The notes under the pieces were generated by a model. The model saw nothing but the letters and a program-made list of their open reading frames with translations. It searched no databases and was not told the DNA's origin. Below are positions 10,980-21,397 of a stretch of 64,000 nt of DNA, in pieces. Each line of letters opens with the position of its first letter. Within the stretch, counting starts at the first letter, position 1. Origin of the DNA: Lepidonotus clava (lineage: Eukaryota > Annelida > Polychaeta > Phyllodocida > Polynoidae); contig OW387142.1 in the NCBI GenBank assembly GCA_936440205.1, forward strand, positions 14,598,736-14,662,735, in the 5' to 3' direction. A program made the position numbers and the translations under genes.

Positions 10980-11750
10980 CATTCTTTGGCATTTATCATC
11001 ATAACTTTTGAAATCTTCATTGAATCATCCAACAATATGGAGTGACTTGCAGTCAGGAATCTTGTGAGGATAACCCATATGTCAAATCTTTAATTTCTAG
11101 AAGGTTTCTATTTTTTATGATTTAATGGAAAGTAAAAGTGGTTCATTCCCATTACTTTTATTTTTCAATAAATCATACAAAATTGAAATCTACTAGACAA
11201 AAGATATGTGACACATGGGCTATGTTCAGAAGGTTCCTAGCAACATCTACTCGCTTACTGTTCACATTTATAATGAAAATTAAAAAACTTAGATGCAAAC
11301 GTGTAAAAATAAGGGCCACATCCCCTGTGGCAGCAAGGTGTACGCTATGAGATTATACCGTTCCACTTCACTGAACTCACCAATACGTGATATATTCACA
11401 GCCTAGATCCTTTGTTCTCCCCGTCAACCGTGGTTTATATAAAAGTAAAATAGCATGACAATTAGGTACAGTGTACCAGCTGTACCAGAGACCGAGTACT
11501 AGTAAACATTTCAACAATTCAATTGCAACCTGCACACGACAACCTATATATGTAAATTGTAATAGATATAGCCCAGTCGGCTGCACACCATACACGTACG
11601 TGCTGTGCACGTGCACACAAACATCGGCTCTAAATGCACCAGCTAATAATACATACAGAAAAAACAAAATTTCGAATACAACACAGTGCACGTATATACT
11701 TATGATAGGACTAGGTCTGACACTTTACAAGACTGTACTTTGCAGATTAA
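10980..11750. other. Non-coding, AT-rich
   Basis: Only chance frames on both strands. No repeat ends were recognised. Confidence 0.35.
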
Positions 11751-11751
11751 A

Positions 11752-12957
11752 CACATTTCTCCCTGCGACATGTTAGGTGTACAGTGTTGGCGACCAACTT
11801 TTTGGCCTGTGGGCCAACAGGGCCGACTATGCCAAGTATTGTCAGTCCTGAGAGAATTCTGACAGCCCTGATTTTTACTTGTTAGGATAGGCCCATTCGG
11901 TCTGGGGAATTCAAGCGGTAATTTCCAGCTGCCGTTGGTAGACCTCGCACAGCTACCGATCCGACGCCACAGACCGGCCCTAATTGCGTCTGTGGTTCAT
12001 CGGAGCGGCAAATGTACGAGGACTGGTTCCGCATCGCTGTCAAAACCTTGAAGACCAGGAGGTAGCTAGGTGTTGGTATGGATGCATTTCTCCCTGCGAC
12101 ATGTTATGTATACAGTGTTGGCAACTAACTTTTTGGCCTGTGGGCCAACAGGGCCGACTATGCCAAGTATTGTCAGTCCTGAGAGCTTTCTGACAGCCCT
12201 GATTTTTACTTGTTAGGATAGGCCCATTCGGTCTGGGGAATTCGAGCGGTCATTTCCAGCTGCCGTTGGTAGACCTCGCACAGCTACCCATCCGACGCCA
12301 CAGACCGGCCCTAATTGCGTCTGTGGTTCATGGGATCGGTAAATGTACGAGGACTGGTTCCGCATCGCTGTCAAAACCTTGAAGACCAGGAGGTAGCTAG
12401 GTGTTGGTATGGATGCATTTCTCCCTGCGACATGTTATGTATACAGTGTTGGCAACTAACTTTTTGGCCCAGCTGCCGTTGGTAGACCTCGCACAGCTAC
12501 CGATCCGACACCACAGACCGGCCCTAATTGCGTCTGTGGTTCATCGGATCGGTAAATGTACGAGGACTGGTTCCGCATCGCTGTCAAAACCTTGAAGACC
12601 AGGAGGTAGCTAGGTGTTGGTATGGATGCATTTCTCCCTGCGACATGTTAGGTGTACAGTGTTGGCGACCAACTTTTTGGCCTGTGGGCCAACAGGGCCG
12701 ACTATGCCAAGTATTGTCAGTCCTGAGAGCTTTCTGACAGCCCTGATTTTTACTTGTTAGGATAGGCCCATTCAGTCTGGGGAATTCGAGCGGTCATTTC
12801 CAGCTGCTGTTGGTAGACCTCGCACAGCTCACCGACCCGACGCCACAGACCGGCCCTAATTGCGTCTGCGGTCGTCGGGGCGGGGAATGTACGAGGACTG
12901 GTTCCGCATCGCTGTCAAAACCTTGAAGACCAGGAGGTAGCTAGGTGTTGGTATTAA
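11752..12957. repeat. 331-bp tandem satellite, four units
   Basis: Units begin at the text CATTTCTCCCTGCGACATG near 11752, 12083, 12414 and 12627. The first, second and fourth are about 331 bp. The third is shortened to 213 bp by one internal deletion of about 118 bp. Units differ by scattered substitutions. Frames seen inside it recur from unit to unit and are not genes. Confidence 0.9.
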
Positions 12958-13245
12958 TCCCCCTCTTGCCCCCTCCCCCTTCCCTGTCCTGCTTGCCCCC
13001 ATCCCCAGACCAAAAATCCCATAAAAAAACAACAACTCAAACAAAAAAACAACAAACTATGTATAATACTATAAATTAAGAAACTAAGCTAAACTAAACT
13101 AAACTATTTACAAAATGTACAAAAAAAAACACCTTCTCTCCCCCTCTTGCCCTTGCCCCCCATTCCCTGTCCCCCTTGACCCCTGTCCCCCTTGCCCCCC
13201 CCCCCCCCCCCCACATACACACACACACACATGTGTAAGGTCTAG
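12958..13245. repeat. Low-complexity C-rich, CTAAA and CA tracts
   Basis: C/T-rich runs (12958-13010 and 13136-13212), a short (CTAAA)n at about 13084-13105, and a C homopolymer followed by (CA)n at about 13195-13233. Confidence 0.7.
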
Positions 13246-13680
13246 CCATGGAGACGAGGATTAACAAATATTGCATGGAAAGTTCAACCAACGAGGGTAA
13301 CACGAGGTACTATTGCCCTGAAATTCCATTTAGATAAAGTGGTTTTACAATTATATCGTAAGAGTCCCTATTCTATAGGGGCGTTGGCATGGAACCAATT
13401 GGCCATGCACATTATATCAAGCTGAAAGTCTACAACAATTCAAACCATGGTAAAGATATGTATTGAGGAATATGTAACGTGACTCTAACACCTGAGATAG
13501 GCAGGCTTAGCATAGTCCTGCTTACTCGTTTTGTATAACTACTTGACTTTTTTCAAGTGACATAATATATTTAATTATTATAATAATATAAACCGGGATA
13601 AATTCTTAACATACACAATATCCCTTACTCATTAACATCGAGAACTTTGTTAAGAGTGTGGTTAAAAAAAACCAAAAAAA

Positions 13681-13752
13681 TTTACTCTCTCTCGTCCGAC
13701 TCTCTGGTCTAGCTATTTGAGTCAGACCCTGAGTCGGACGAGAGAGAGTAAA
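13681..13752. repeat. Near-perfect 22-bp-stem hairpin
   Basis: TTTACTCTCTCTCGTCCGAC is repeated in reverse complement after a ~28-base loop that contains a weaker inner dyad (TCTGGTCT and AGACC). The right arm also encodes the last residues of the Pro-rich ORF on the minus strand. Confidence 0.75.
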
Positions 13753-14005
13753 CAGAGGCAGGGCTTGGCGGTGGTGGCGGTGGTGGTGGTGGTGGTGATG
13801 GACGTGGTGAAGGTGGTGATGGTGCCTGGCCATGGGGCTGAGACGGCGGTGGCAGCTGGGGGTGGGCGGGTGACGGCGGCGGCGGGGGCGACGGTGCTGG
13901 TACCGGGGACGGTCCCTGGGGCTGGGGCGGCGGTGGCAGCTGGGGTGGACCTGGTAGCATCAGCATGACCACCTCGGCCCCTGCGGGCGGTCGTACCACC
14001 CTAAG
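13709..14005 (-). CDS. Possible terminal exon, proline-rich protein
   Basis: A minus-strand frame that opens just after a good acceptor (TTTTTTCTCTTAG, ending near 14000). It encodes almost uninterrupted Pro/Ser/Gln/His low complexity, ends in SSDSGSDSNS, and stops inside the loop of the hairpin at 13681-13752. The composition is strongly GC-rich next to AT-rich flanks. It could be a real disordered C-terminal exon or a GGT/GGC-type simple repeat that happens to stay open. Confidence 0.3.
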   Translation of the reverse strand, partial: LRVVRPPAGAEVVMLMLPGPPQLPPPPQPQGPSPVPAPSPPPPPSPAHPQLPPPSQPHGQAPSPPSPRPSPPPPPPPPPPSPASVYSLSSDSGSDSNS

Positions 14006-14569
14006 AGAAAAAATACAAATTTACAAAATTAACAAATATTGCCTTTGCTTTCTAAATAAGGATGTAAGCTCGTAAAGTGAAAGTTATTCATGGGAAATTT
14101 GGACGAAGATATTTACATATGCATGTCCACTGACTTTTAAGTATGCAGAGTATGTATAATAAGGGTGAGGTAGCATGGCGTTACCTTGTTACAAGGGAAA
14201 AAAGTTACAAATGAAATGAATGGATCAGAATTGATTCTAATACTAATTTATGGAATTCGAAGTTATATTTAGATAAATAATGGAGTGTTATAACTATATA
14301 TTATTAGACTCACTGTATGCGTGGGGCTGGACCGCTGAGGACAAGAAACACAATCCCCGGCCCCACCTGCTGGGTGTACACAAGGCCTCTGAAAATTCAA
14401 TAGTGAAGCTTAAGGTCATTTCATGTCTATCAATAGTAATCAGCTCCAGCCGAAGACGCTATCCTACAAACAGACACTATCCAACAAAACTTTGTCACTT
14501 AGAACCATATTTTATGGGATAGCGGTTGCACATGTACAAGCTGCTAAGCCACAAAATTGTTGCTAATGT

Positions 14570-14596
14570 AAGTGACAAAACATTAATTTTGTCACT
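14570..14596. repeat. Palindrome AAGTGACAAAA/TTTTGTCACTT
   Basis: Eleven-base arms around a six-base centre. Related text (TTTGTCACTTAG at about 14492 and ATGACAAAACATTAATTTT at about 14638) flanks it, so it belongs to a small inverted-repeat element at about 14480-14660. Confidence 0.5.
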
Positions 14597-14688
14597 TAGC
14601 GACTTCTTATGATGCTGAACTAGAAAGAGATGCTAAATGACAAAACATTAATTTTATCGTGTAAATTATTTAAAATGGTACTTTACAG

Positions 14689-15060
14689 GGGCGGATCCAG
14701 GAATTGTTTAGGGGGGGGGGGGGCCAAGAATTGCAATTTTCCTAGTAGTATATGAAGGCTTAATTAGTGGACGGCGTAGCCGTCCACGGGGAAGGTATGG
14801 GAGGGGTCCCCCCTCCCATTGGGGGGGTATGGGGGGCCTCCCCCAGGAAATTTTTAAAAAGATTACCCTTCATTCATGCAATCTGAGCCATTCTGAGGTA
14901 CTTTGGTAACCTTAAGGGATAATTTTTTTTCCTAATAATTATTTTAATTTGAATACCAATTTTTCAAGGGAATTTTTGTGTACATGATGATAACCCCAGG
15001 AGGATAAGGGGCCTTCCATTAAGTACGTACGCACCAAGGGGGGGTGGGGGGGGTCTGATA
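14689..15060. mobile_element. G-tract transposon ends and GC-rich palindromes
   Basis: Begins with CAGGGGCGGATCCAGGAATT followed by a G run, an end type repeated across the window. Inside are a palindrome GGACGGC-GTAGCCGTCC (about 14771-14787), and at about 15009 a different terminal text (GGGGCCTTCCATTAAGTACG) resembling the end of the 20500-20674 element. These are nested or abutting remnants of several small DNA transposons. Confidence 0.45.
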
Positions 15061-15310
15061 TTTTAAGAATTTTGCGTACGTTCCTATACAAATCCAATGC
15101 CCCTAAACTCTCAGGAACTTTTGGAAAAGATAACCTATCATTCATGTAATCTGAGGCATTCTGGAGCATTTTGGACAGGGGAGGCACAAGGTCTCACTCT
15201 GCAGGGGTGGTACAGGGTCGACAGGGGCAGCAGAGGGTTGACAGGGGATCCTCAGGGCCAACAGAGGAGGCACAGGATCAGGAGGGGAACCAAAGGACTG
15301 GCAGGGGAAG

Positions 15311-15825
15311 CATATGTCTACCAGCCTTCACAGTTCGGCCCCCCTCCCTCTAACATATATATCCAACAGGCGCAGATTTAAGGGATGGGCATGCAGGGCA
15401 CATGCCCCCCCCCCCCCCCCATTTTTTTTTGGCCAAAATATTGATTTTTTTTTAATGTAAAATTCCTAAGCCCGGAGGGCCCGGGGGAAAATTTTACTAT
15501 AGCACGCCCCCCTTTTGAAAATTCCTGGGTCCGCCCCTGTCCAAGGTCCACCAGCTCTGACAGGTTGGCCCCCTCCCTCTAACACATCTAAGGTCTACCA
15601 GCCCTCACAGGTCGGCCCCCCTCCCTCTAACACATAATCAAGGTCTCCCGGCCCTAACAGGTTGGTCCCCTCCCTCTAACATAAATCCAAGGTCCACCAG
15701 CCCTTACAGGTCGGCCCCCTCCCTCTAATACATAATCAAGGTCTCCCAGCCTTATAGGTCGGCCCCCTCCCTTGAACCCATCCAAGGTCTACCAGCCCTC
15801 ACATGTCAGTCCCCCTCCCTCTAAG
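15311..15825. repeat. ~59-bp minisatellite split by a transposon
   Basis: Units read roughly CCAAGGTCTACCAGCC, then a CACAGGTCGGCC-like core and CCTCCCTCTAACACAT. One unit lies at 15316-15367 and about five follow from 15542 to 15825. The array is interrupted by the element at 15368-15541. Confidence 0.8.
15368..15541 (-). mobile_element. 174-bp non-autonomous DNA transposon
   Basis: In the minus orientation it opens CAGGGGCGGACCCAGGAATT and closes CCTTAAATCTGCGCCTG, giving weak terminal inverted repeats. TCCAA is present on both sides and fits a 5-bp duplication. Its position inside the minisatellite gives a clean insertion site. Confidence 0.65.
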
Positions 15826-16069
15826 GCAAAAAAAAAATAGTTGTGCAACTTAGGTTGAAAAAATTACTTTATCTTTAGTTTTAAATACATCTTTTGGTAA
15901 AATATATGCTCTTCCCTGTCATTTAGGTCATTTCTATTGAATTTTAGTATCTTTTAGAAAAAGAATTATGAAAATAATTAGGGTAGAGCAAAAATAAAAT
16001 AAGGTAGGTCGGGTTGCCTGAACACAACAATTATTTTAGATCTAACCTACCCCGGAACGGCCCCCTCCG

Positions 16070-16205
16070 TTTTTCTCTTCTTTTCCTTTCTCTTCCCTCT
16101 CTCCCTTTCTTTCTCTCTCTCTCTCTTTTTTTTTTTTTTTTTTGGAGGGGGGGGGGGGGGGGGGGGGCCAAGGCCCGTCTGCCCCCCCCCCCTGGATCCG
16201 CCAAT
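16070..16205. repeat. CT-rich, T, G and C homopolymer tracts
   Basis: A (TC)n-like run is followed by T, G and C runs ending CCTGGATCCGCC, the reverse of the common G-tract transposon end. Frames open here on both strands are low complexity and were not accepted. Confidence 0.6.
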
Positions 16206-16349
16206 GCTTTAAGGGTCATTAAACCATGCAAGGAGGGGTAAATAAGGGGCAGGGCCACCTAGGCCGGCCATTCAGCCTGGCGGTAGCTGGGGGTGGGCAT
16301 AAGACATTCTCCCCGGGCATTCTCCCACCTTCCCGTCCCTGCGTTGTCC

Positions 16350-16620
16350 AGGGGCGGATCAAGTTGAGGAAGGGGGGGGGGGGCGGGGGGTCGATTTTGC
16401 GCTAGGGGAGGTCAGGAGACTCACGGGATCTAGAGTGGACATGTCTGTAATAAGTGTCGAAAAGAGGGGGGTGCGCGCTATTGGAAGTGTTTGCTTCTTA
16501 ATTACCTTTTGGACGAGTTTTAAATTTAAAAAAATGTAAAATTGGTCCCAAAAAGGCCCCCGCGCAACCCCCTCTAAAACAGACACTGCCTCCGCCAGAT
16601 CATCTCTTTGCCCAAACGGC
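16350..16620. mobile_element. Remnant of G-tract-ended transposon
   Basis: Left text CAGGGGCGGATCAAGTTGAGG plus a G run; the inner text TTTTTAAATTTAAAACTCG is typical of this element type. The right end is not resolved. Confidence 0.4.
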
Positions 16621-16714
16621 CAACTAAAAACCATCGAAAACACAACGGGTTGCTATATATTATAGACCCTTGTTCTTGGGAAAATAGGGAACATAACTAA
16701 CAAATAAAGACTTA

Positions 16715-16897
16715 CTGTTGATGCCCGGCCGCGGGTCTATGTGCCATATTGTGTGGTAATCCAGATTCCTGAACCGTAATCCTAGACAGAAAATCAAGGT
16801 GTTTCCTTGTCTGGGGTCTGGAGCCTTCTGCGCCCCGGTTGAAATTCCGCTTATCTGTTTGTCCAAGACGTCGACTTATTCTGATATCTGACGTCAT
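16715..16897 (-). CDS. Possible first coding exon, unknown gene
   Basis: A 61-aa minus-strand frame (start MTSDIRISRRLGQTDKRNF) reads to a strong donor CAACA|GTAAGTC near 16715. The ATG lies inside a run of CRE-type half and full sites (TGACGTCATGACGTACGACGTCA, broken here for length, 16886-16908), which would suit a promoter-proximal exon. No downstream exon was found, because lower coordinates are transposon debris, so the call stays weak. Confidence 0.22.
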
Positions 16898-17237
16898 GAC
16901 GTACGACGTCAGGTAGAAGCTAGCGCGATGCGAGCGTGAGAACTTAGTTAATTAGCGGAAATCAACACTCTTTATCTCACACACTTACGTTCACACGCGA
17001 TAAATAGCGCAATTAAAAAACATATTATCGAAACACAATAAGGAATCAGCAAAGATACACTGGTTTTATATAATCTCTTGTTCAAAGATTATGTTCACAG
17101 ACCAAAGAGCTCGAGATAAGTTAAAAGGCATAACTACTTAAACTGCCATCTTATCGACTTCATGTTACAAAATAATTGGCGGGGAATCACCATACTGGTC
17201 TGTTCTATGATAGCCGTTAGAAACGTTCGGGGTGAGA

Positions 17238-17395
17238 GGGGCGGACCCAGGAATTTGTAGAGGGGGGGGGGGGCCCAAAAACATGAATGTACAGGGGGGT
17301 GGGCCCCCCCCCCCCCCCCCAAACAAACATGATTAAACAGGGCAAGGGGGGGGGGGCAAGGCCCGTCCGCCCCCCCCCCCTGGATCCGCCCCTGG
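17238..17395 (+). mobile_element. ~160-bp G-tract-ended MITE
   Basis: Opens GGGGCGGACCCAGGAATTTG with a G run and closes CCTGGATCCGCCCCTGG. It has the inner text ACATGAATGTACAGG and CATGATTAAACAGGGCA. It shares its body with the copy at 17585-17728 in the opposite orientation. Confidence 0.65.
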
Positions 17396-17584
17396 ACCGG
17401 GTCAGTCTACCCCCCCTCCATTGACACACTCTTATTTGGGAGGGCGGTGATTTTTGGTGTCCAAAAATAGGTGGCGGTCGCCTAAAATTCAGGAGCGGTA
17501 AGTCATGACCCTAAATTATATAATGGCTGGAAGGGACCACCCTCGCGGGGGGGGGGGAGCCTTTATTTGTTTATAGTTACCAAT

Positions 17585-17728
17585 CTGTGGCGGATTCAAG
17601 GGGGGGGGGGGGGGGGCCCCCCCCCCCTCCCCTTGCCCTATTAAATCATGTTTAGGGGGGCCCACCTCCCCCTGTACATTCATGTTTGTGCCCCCCCCCC
17701 CCCCTATACGAAGTTCTGGATCCGCCCT
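17585..17728 (-). mobile_element. Second copy of the G-tract-ended MITE
   Basis: In reverse complement it shows the same order of motifs as 17238-17395, ending at TGGATCCGCC. The two copies lie 190 bp apart in inverted orientation. Confidence 0.65.
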
Positions 17729-17936
17729 GTCACCCCTGTAACGACCCACAGAGACCGCCTCTCAGACTGGGGCAAACTCATGGGGCAAACTGCAACACAC
17801 CTCAGATTCCGTCCCAATCATCGGTTGAGACCGGGGATAACTTACGCAGTGCAACGGGGCGTGGTGGGGCGTGGCCCGGTAAGGGTTACACCGTCAGGCG
17901 GTCTCTGGGTCGGGCCCCCGGGTCGGGCCCTAGAGA

Positions 17937-18030
17937 TTAATCCTCCATCACGCAGGGCTGTCTCGCTCCCTCCCTCCCTCCCAGTCTATCCTGACAGATA
18001 ACTAGTTTTACCGGCGCAGGAGCCTTGATT
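17937..18030 (-). repeat. Copy of the 4934-5329 ORF 5' part
   Basis: In minus orientation it shares CAAGGCTCCTGCGCCG and GGGAGGGAGGGA with 4953-5030, and the GCCCTGCRTGATGGAGGA end. A weaker third relative lies at about 19290-19345 (+). Confidence 0.6.
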
Positions 18031-18120
18031 TGTGAATACGTGGAGAAATGGCAATGTTTGACCCCATTGTAAGGCCCGTGGAGGAACCTACCCGTCTGAA
18101 AATCTATCACCTGCAGCATC

Positions 18121-18200
18121 AGGTCGGCGGTCAAATGGATAAGTCATTTCATTGACGACCTGATGTGTTTTCTCTCCGTGGGTTCGAATCCTGTAAATGC
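18121..18200 (+). repeat. tRNA-like SINE fragment
   Basis: GGTTCGAATCC (about 18182-18192) is a perfect Pol III B-box, and GTCAAATGGATAAG 60 bp upstream has A-box character. A dyad (CATCAGGTC and GACCTGATG) brackets the A-box region. No clean tRNA cloverleaf can be drawn, so it is called a tRNA-derived repeat and not a tRNA gene. Confidence 0.4.
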
Positions 18201-19105
18201 CTTGGTAAACTTGACGTATCGTCCGTCATACGGCAATAAGCCATAATTTTTAATTGTCATCGTCAGTGCTATTTTATATCAATATTATGTAATTCACGAA
18301 TATGTCTTGGTAGGGAAAGCCAGTGTTTAGCACCCCGGTAATAAGCTAAGGGGATTTCCAGAGATGAAAGTGGTCCATGAGAAAAAAACCCAGTAAATTC
18401 ATGCGCGAAGAATTGCATGCATAAAGGGAGGGTCGAGTACTAAAATATTATTATTTGTTTAATTCTCCGAATTTTGTATTTATCATAATTATTGCTCATT
18501 TTTGACTTTTAACATATCAATTTGTTCACAATTATGTTAAAGAATGTTTTCCTTAGAAAAAATCCAACTTTCATTTATCATTTCAAGACTTTTCTATCAT
18601 CACTGTCGGAATAATTTAATGCTCCACAAGAAGAGAGACCACACGCCCAACCCCCGTTCTTCCCCCATATCACATAACCATCTGCAGCTGGTCACCAGAC
18701 ACCCCTGACCACAGCGCTACCCATGACGGGGATAAGACTACAATTTCAGAATGTAAAACTATAAATAAATGTTGTATAAATTTATATTTGCAATACCAAT
18801 GGGACTCCCCATATGAATCCGATCCTCCACTTAAACTGTCTTTCTCCGTTTCCAATTTATACTGGGAAGGGGGCTCTTTCAAGGTTACTACCCACTGCCA
18901 AACTACCGCCCGCCCCTTCTTTTTCTCACCGATCCCTCCTGAATTCTAGTTGACCACGTGCACCCCTTGTTACAAAGGTCCCCGTAGGTCTCCAGAAATA
19001 AAAGCAGGAGAACCATTCAAAAATAGCGTGTATCTGAGGAAATCTTCATTCATTTTCCCTGTGTGGCTGGTGTCTGAGGGCCTCCACTGACCGTTACACA
19101 CACCC
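18201..19105. other. Non-coding, no repeat recognised
   Basis: AT-rich DNA with only short chance frames on both strands. Confidence 0.3.
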
Positions 19106-19110
19106 CTCCC

Positions 19111-19276
19111 AGAGGCGGATCCAGGAGTTCAAGAAAGGGGGGGGGGGGGGGGGCGCCCATATTAAAAATGTCCCAGCGCCCCAGCTGGGGGCAAGAGTTT
19201 TACATTAAAAAAATCTAAATTTGGCCAAAAATAGGGGGGGCGCGGGCCCGGGGCGCACCCCCCTAAATCCGTCCCT
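19111..19276 (+). mobile_element. G-tract-ended MITE
   Basis: Opens AGAGGCGGATCCAGGAGTTC plus a G run and closes CCCCCTAAATCCGTCCCTG. The interior has the ATTTGGCCAAAAATA text also found (as TTTTGGCCAAAATA) in the 15368-15541 element, so the two belong to one family. Confidence 0.6.
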
Positions 19277-19736
19277 GCCTCCTCCAGGCATCTTCTCAAG
19301 TCAAGGCCCCAGTCGCCGCTACCGCTCTATCAGTGCCTTGACCTCAAGGGCGCCCAATCTGGGGGAGATAGGGAAACCTGAGAAGGGTGTTCTGATTACA
19401 GGGAAATAAATTAAATATTCATGAGGTCCCCCAGTTTTGGAGCCTTTGAGACCAGGGCCTACTGATCGCGGGAGCGGCTGGGGGACTGGTGTGCGAGGAT
19501 GCCTCCAGGCGGCCCTTTGATAAGCCATAAACCACGGGTGGTATGTCTCAGGGTCAGGGTTGACCACGTGCACCCCTTGTTTGTCAGGGAAGACTCACAT
19601 AACCGCCCCCCCCCCCCCCAAAAAAAAAAAAAAAACTGTTTGACCGTTGACGGTTCTGTACATGTCAGTACCAGGAAATATGCCTAAATACCCCAAACTG
19701 CTTAATATAATCATCCTCGGTATGCAGAAGGTTTAA

Positions 19737-20452
19737 GGATAGACCCCAGTGATGGGGGTGTGAATGGCAAGGCTCTGTTTAACTATGATTTTGATATTTG
19801 TTTCTTAAAATATCATAAAACAGAAAACATCATTAGATAGCTAATGGATAATATTATCTATTGATATAACTTATATAAACATGCATATGACAATAGCTCT
19901 GTAAGTGAGTCACAAACCTAAAAATCATGATATTCAACTTTAATTTTTGAACAGGAATATCTCACTTAATTTTCAACTTAAAGCTTTGAAATTTGTGGTA
20001 TATGTTCTTGGGATATGAATGGAGGGAACCGTGTCTCAGATTTGTGATATAAACCCTAGTTCAATTTTTATGAAATGTAGAAAATGGTGTTAAAATAAGT
20101 TCTCAAAAAGTTTCCCGTTTTTTGCCGTTTTTGGTCATAAAATAAAATCTAGGGCCTTAATCAAAAATCTGAGACACGATTCCCTGCTTATGAATGTTAT
20201 AGAGATGTGAGTAAAATGTTGTAAATGCCAGTTTAATATTAACCAAGATATCAATGTTCAAAAAATAAAAGTAAAAAAATCAGTTTTTCTTTGATGTAAT
20301 CTGGAATTCCAAATGCATCATAACTTTATATACATCAATAGATAGAGAAAAATATGAGCTTTCACATGATATATAACAATTGGTGATCAGAGCATTAGTA
20401 AGAAAGTAATTACTGCTTTCTTGAATGTGCCGTTCATCTCTGGGGTCTATCC
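19737..20452. mobile_element. 716-bp element flanked by TTAA
   Basis: Termini GGATAGACCCCAGTGATG and its inverted partner CTCTGGGGTCTATCC are immediately flanked by TTAA (19733-19736 and 20453-20456). TTAA duplication is the hallmark of the piggyBac superfamily. The interior is AT-rich and non-coding, with a second inverted pair around CGTGTCTCAGATTTGTGAT (about 20028-20046) and its complement near 20164-20182, so it is a MITE. The termini do not start with the usual CCC, hence piggyBac-like only. Confidence 0.7.
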
Positions 20453-20499
20453 TTAATTCAGTTTGGCAGGTATCCAAGTCTATCAATACTAGACTTTAA

Positions 20500-20674
20500 G
20501 GGCCGTCCATAAATGATGTCACACACTAGGGGGTGGTTGGGTAGGGTGAAAAGTGTGACACTGCCTGAAACAGGCCTTATTTTCATGTTTAGATCAGAGA
20601 ATTTAGCGTGACAGGGGGGTGGGTGGGTCCTACAAATACCCTGAAAAAGTGTGACATCATTTATGCACGGCCCC
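20500..20674. mobile_element. 175-bp MITE with 25-bp inverted repeats
   Basis: GGGCCGTCCATAAATGATGT plus CACAC at the left is matched by GTGTG plus ACATCATTTATGCACGGCCC at the right. A second GTGTGAC pair lies inside. The target duplication is not clear. Superfamily not assigned. Confidence 0.75.
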
Positions 20675-20814
20675 TTATCTCTTGATGGCTCTTGGTTGAT
20701 ATGTTTAAATCCATACAGTCAATTACAGTGAACACTAATCTATAAGTTATGATCTGATCACGATGGGGGAATCACTCGACCCATTTCATATATATATTTA
20801 ACCGCATAGTTAAG

Positions 20815-21245
20815 CCCCGTTCATACCGGTTTCTGCTTGGATGGTCCCTAGCCCGGGTAAGTTAAGCAACATTGAGACCGGTTGGTATTTGGATGGTGGC
20901 CTGCCCGTGTTCGAATCCCCATTTGAGTACATTTTTTTCGTTCATGGTCGTCCTTGTTTCAATTTATACCACCAGGTGTCGCTGGAGGAAAGATCAGTCT
21001 ACACTATCACTCTGCCACCTCGACGCTCGCTAACTGCGAATCATGGTTGTCGATTCTGGCGCGGAGGGGTTATTCGCCGCAGATTGTCTACACTATACTA
21101 GAAGTAGGACGCCGTGTATTGCATCAGTCCTGTGGTTCTGATATAAAAGGCCTCTATCGGCCCAATCCGTCCGGTGAGCCGTGACGCTCGGCGACTAATG
21201 AATTATTCGAGCCCCTCGTGGGTTCGACCCCCACTAGATTCGTTA
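20815..21245 (+). repeat. 5S rRNA-derived SINE
   Basis: 20860-20905 matches the internal promoter region of 5S rRNA: AAGTTAAGCAACATTGAG, then CCGGTTGGTATTTGGATGG. The start (ATACCGGTTTCTGC) is a diverged 5S middle part. Around 21185-21235 there is also a tRNA-like B-box (GGGTTCGACCCC). The whole unit is best read as a 5S-derived SINE, possibly joined to a tRNA-like part. It is not an intact 5S gene, because the 5' third and the terminator are missing. Confidence 0.65.
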
Positions 21246-21397
21246 GGCCCGGCCTAACAAAACGATTGTCCTTCCCCAGCGTCAACATGACACTCACCAC
21301 TTTTGTGAGTTTTTACTATAATATGTATTGAAACCAGATATATATATACGTTGATAAGTTTGAGACATAAATCTGTACGATTCAAAACATGTCAATA

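Noticed and set aside
11984-12737. Repeated ~69-aa frames in the 12-kb region
   Set aside because: They recur once per unit of the 331-bp satellite and carry no protein signature.
15311-15825. CRISPR array
   Set aside because: The repeats are contiguous imperfect minisatellite units without unique spacers, in a eukaryotic setting.
16031-16258. Overlapping frames around 16.1 kb on both strands
   Set aside because: Built from CT, T, G and C runs.
18121-18200. True tRNA gene
   Set aside because: The B-box is good, but no cloverleaf with acceptor stem can be formed.
20815-20930. Functional 5S rRNA gene
   Set aside because: Only the internal promoter part is conserved; the 5' third and T-run terminator are absent.
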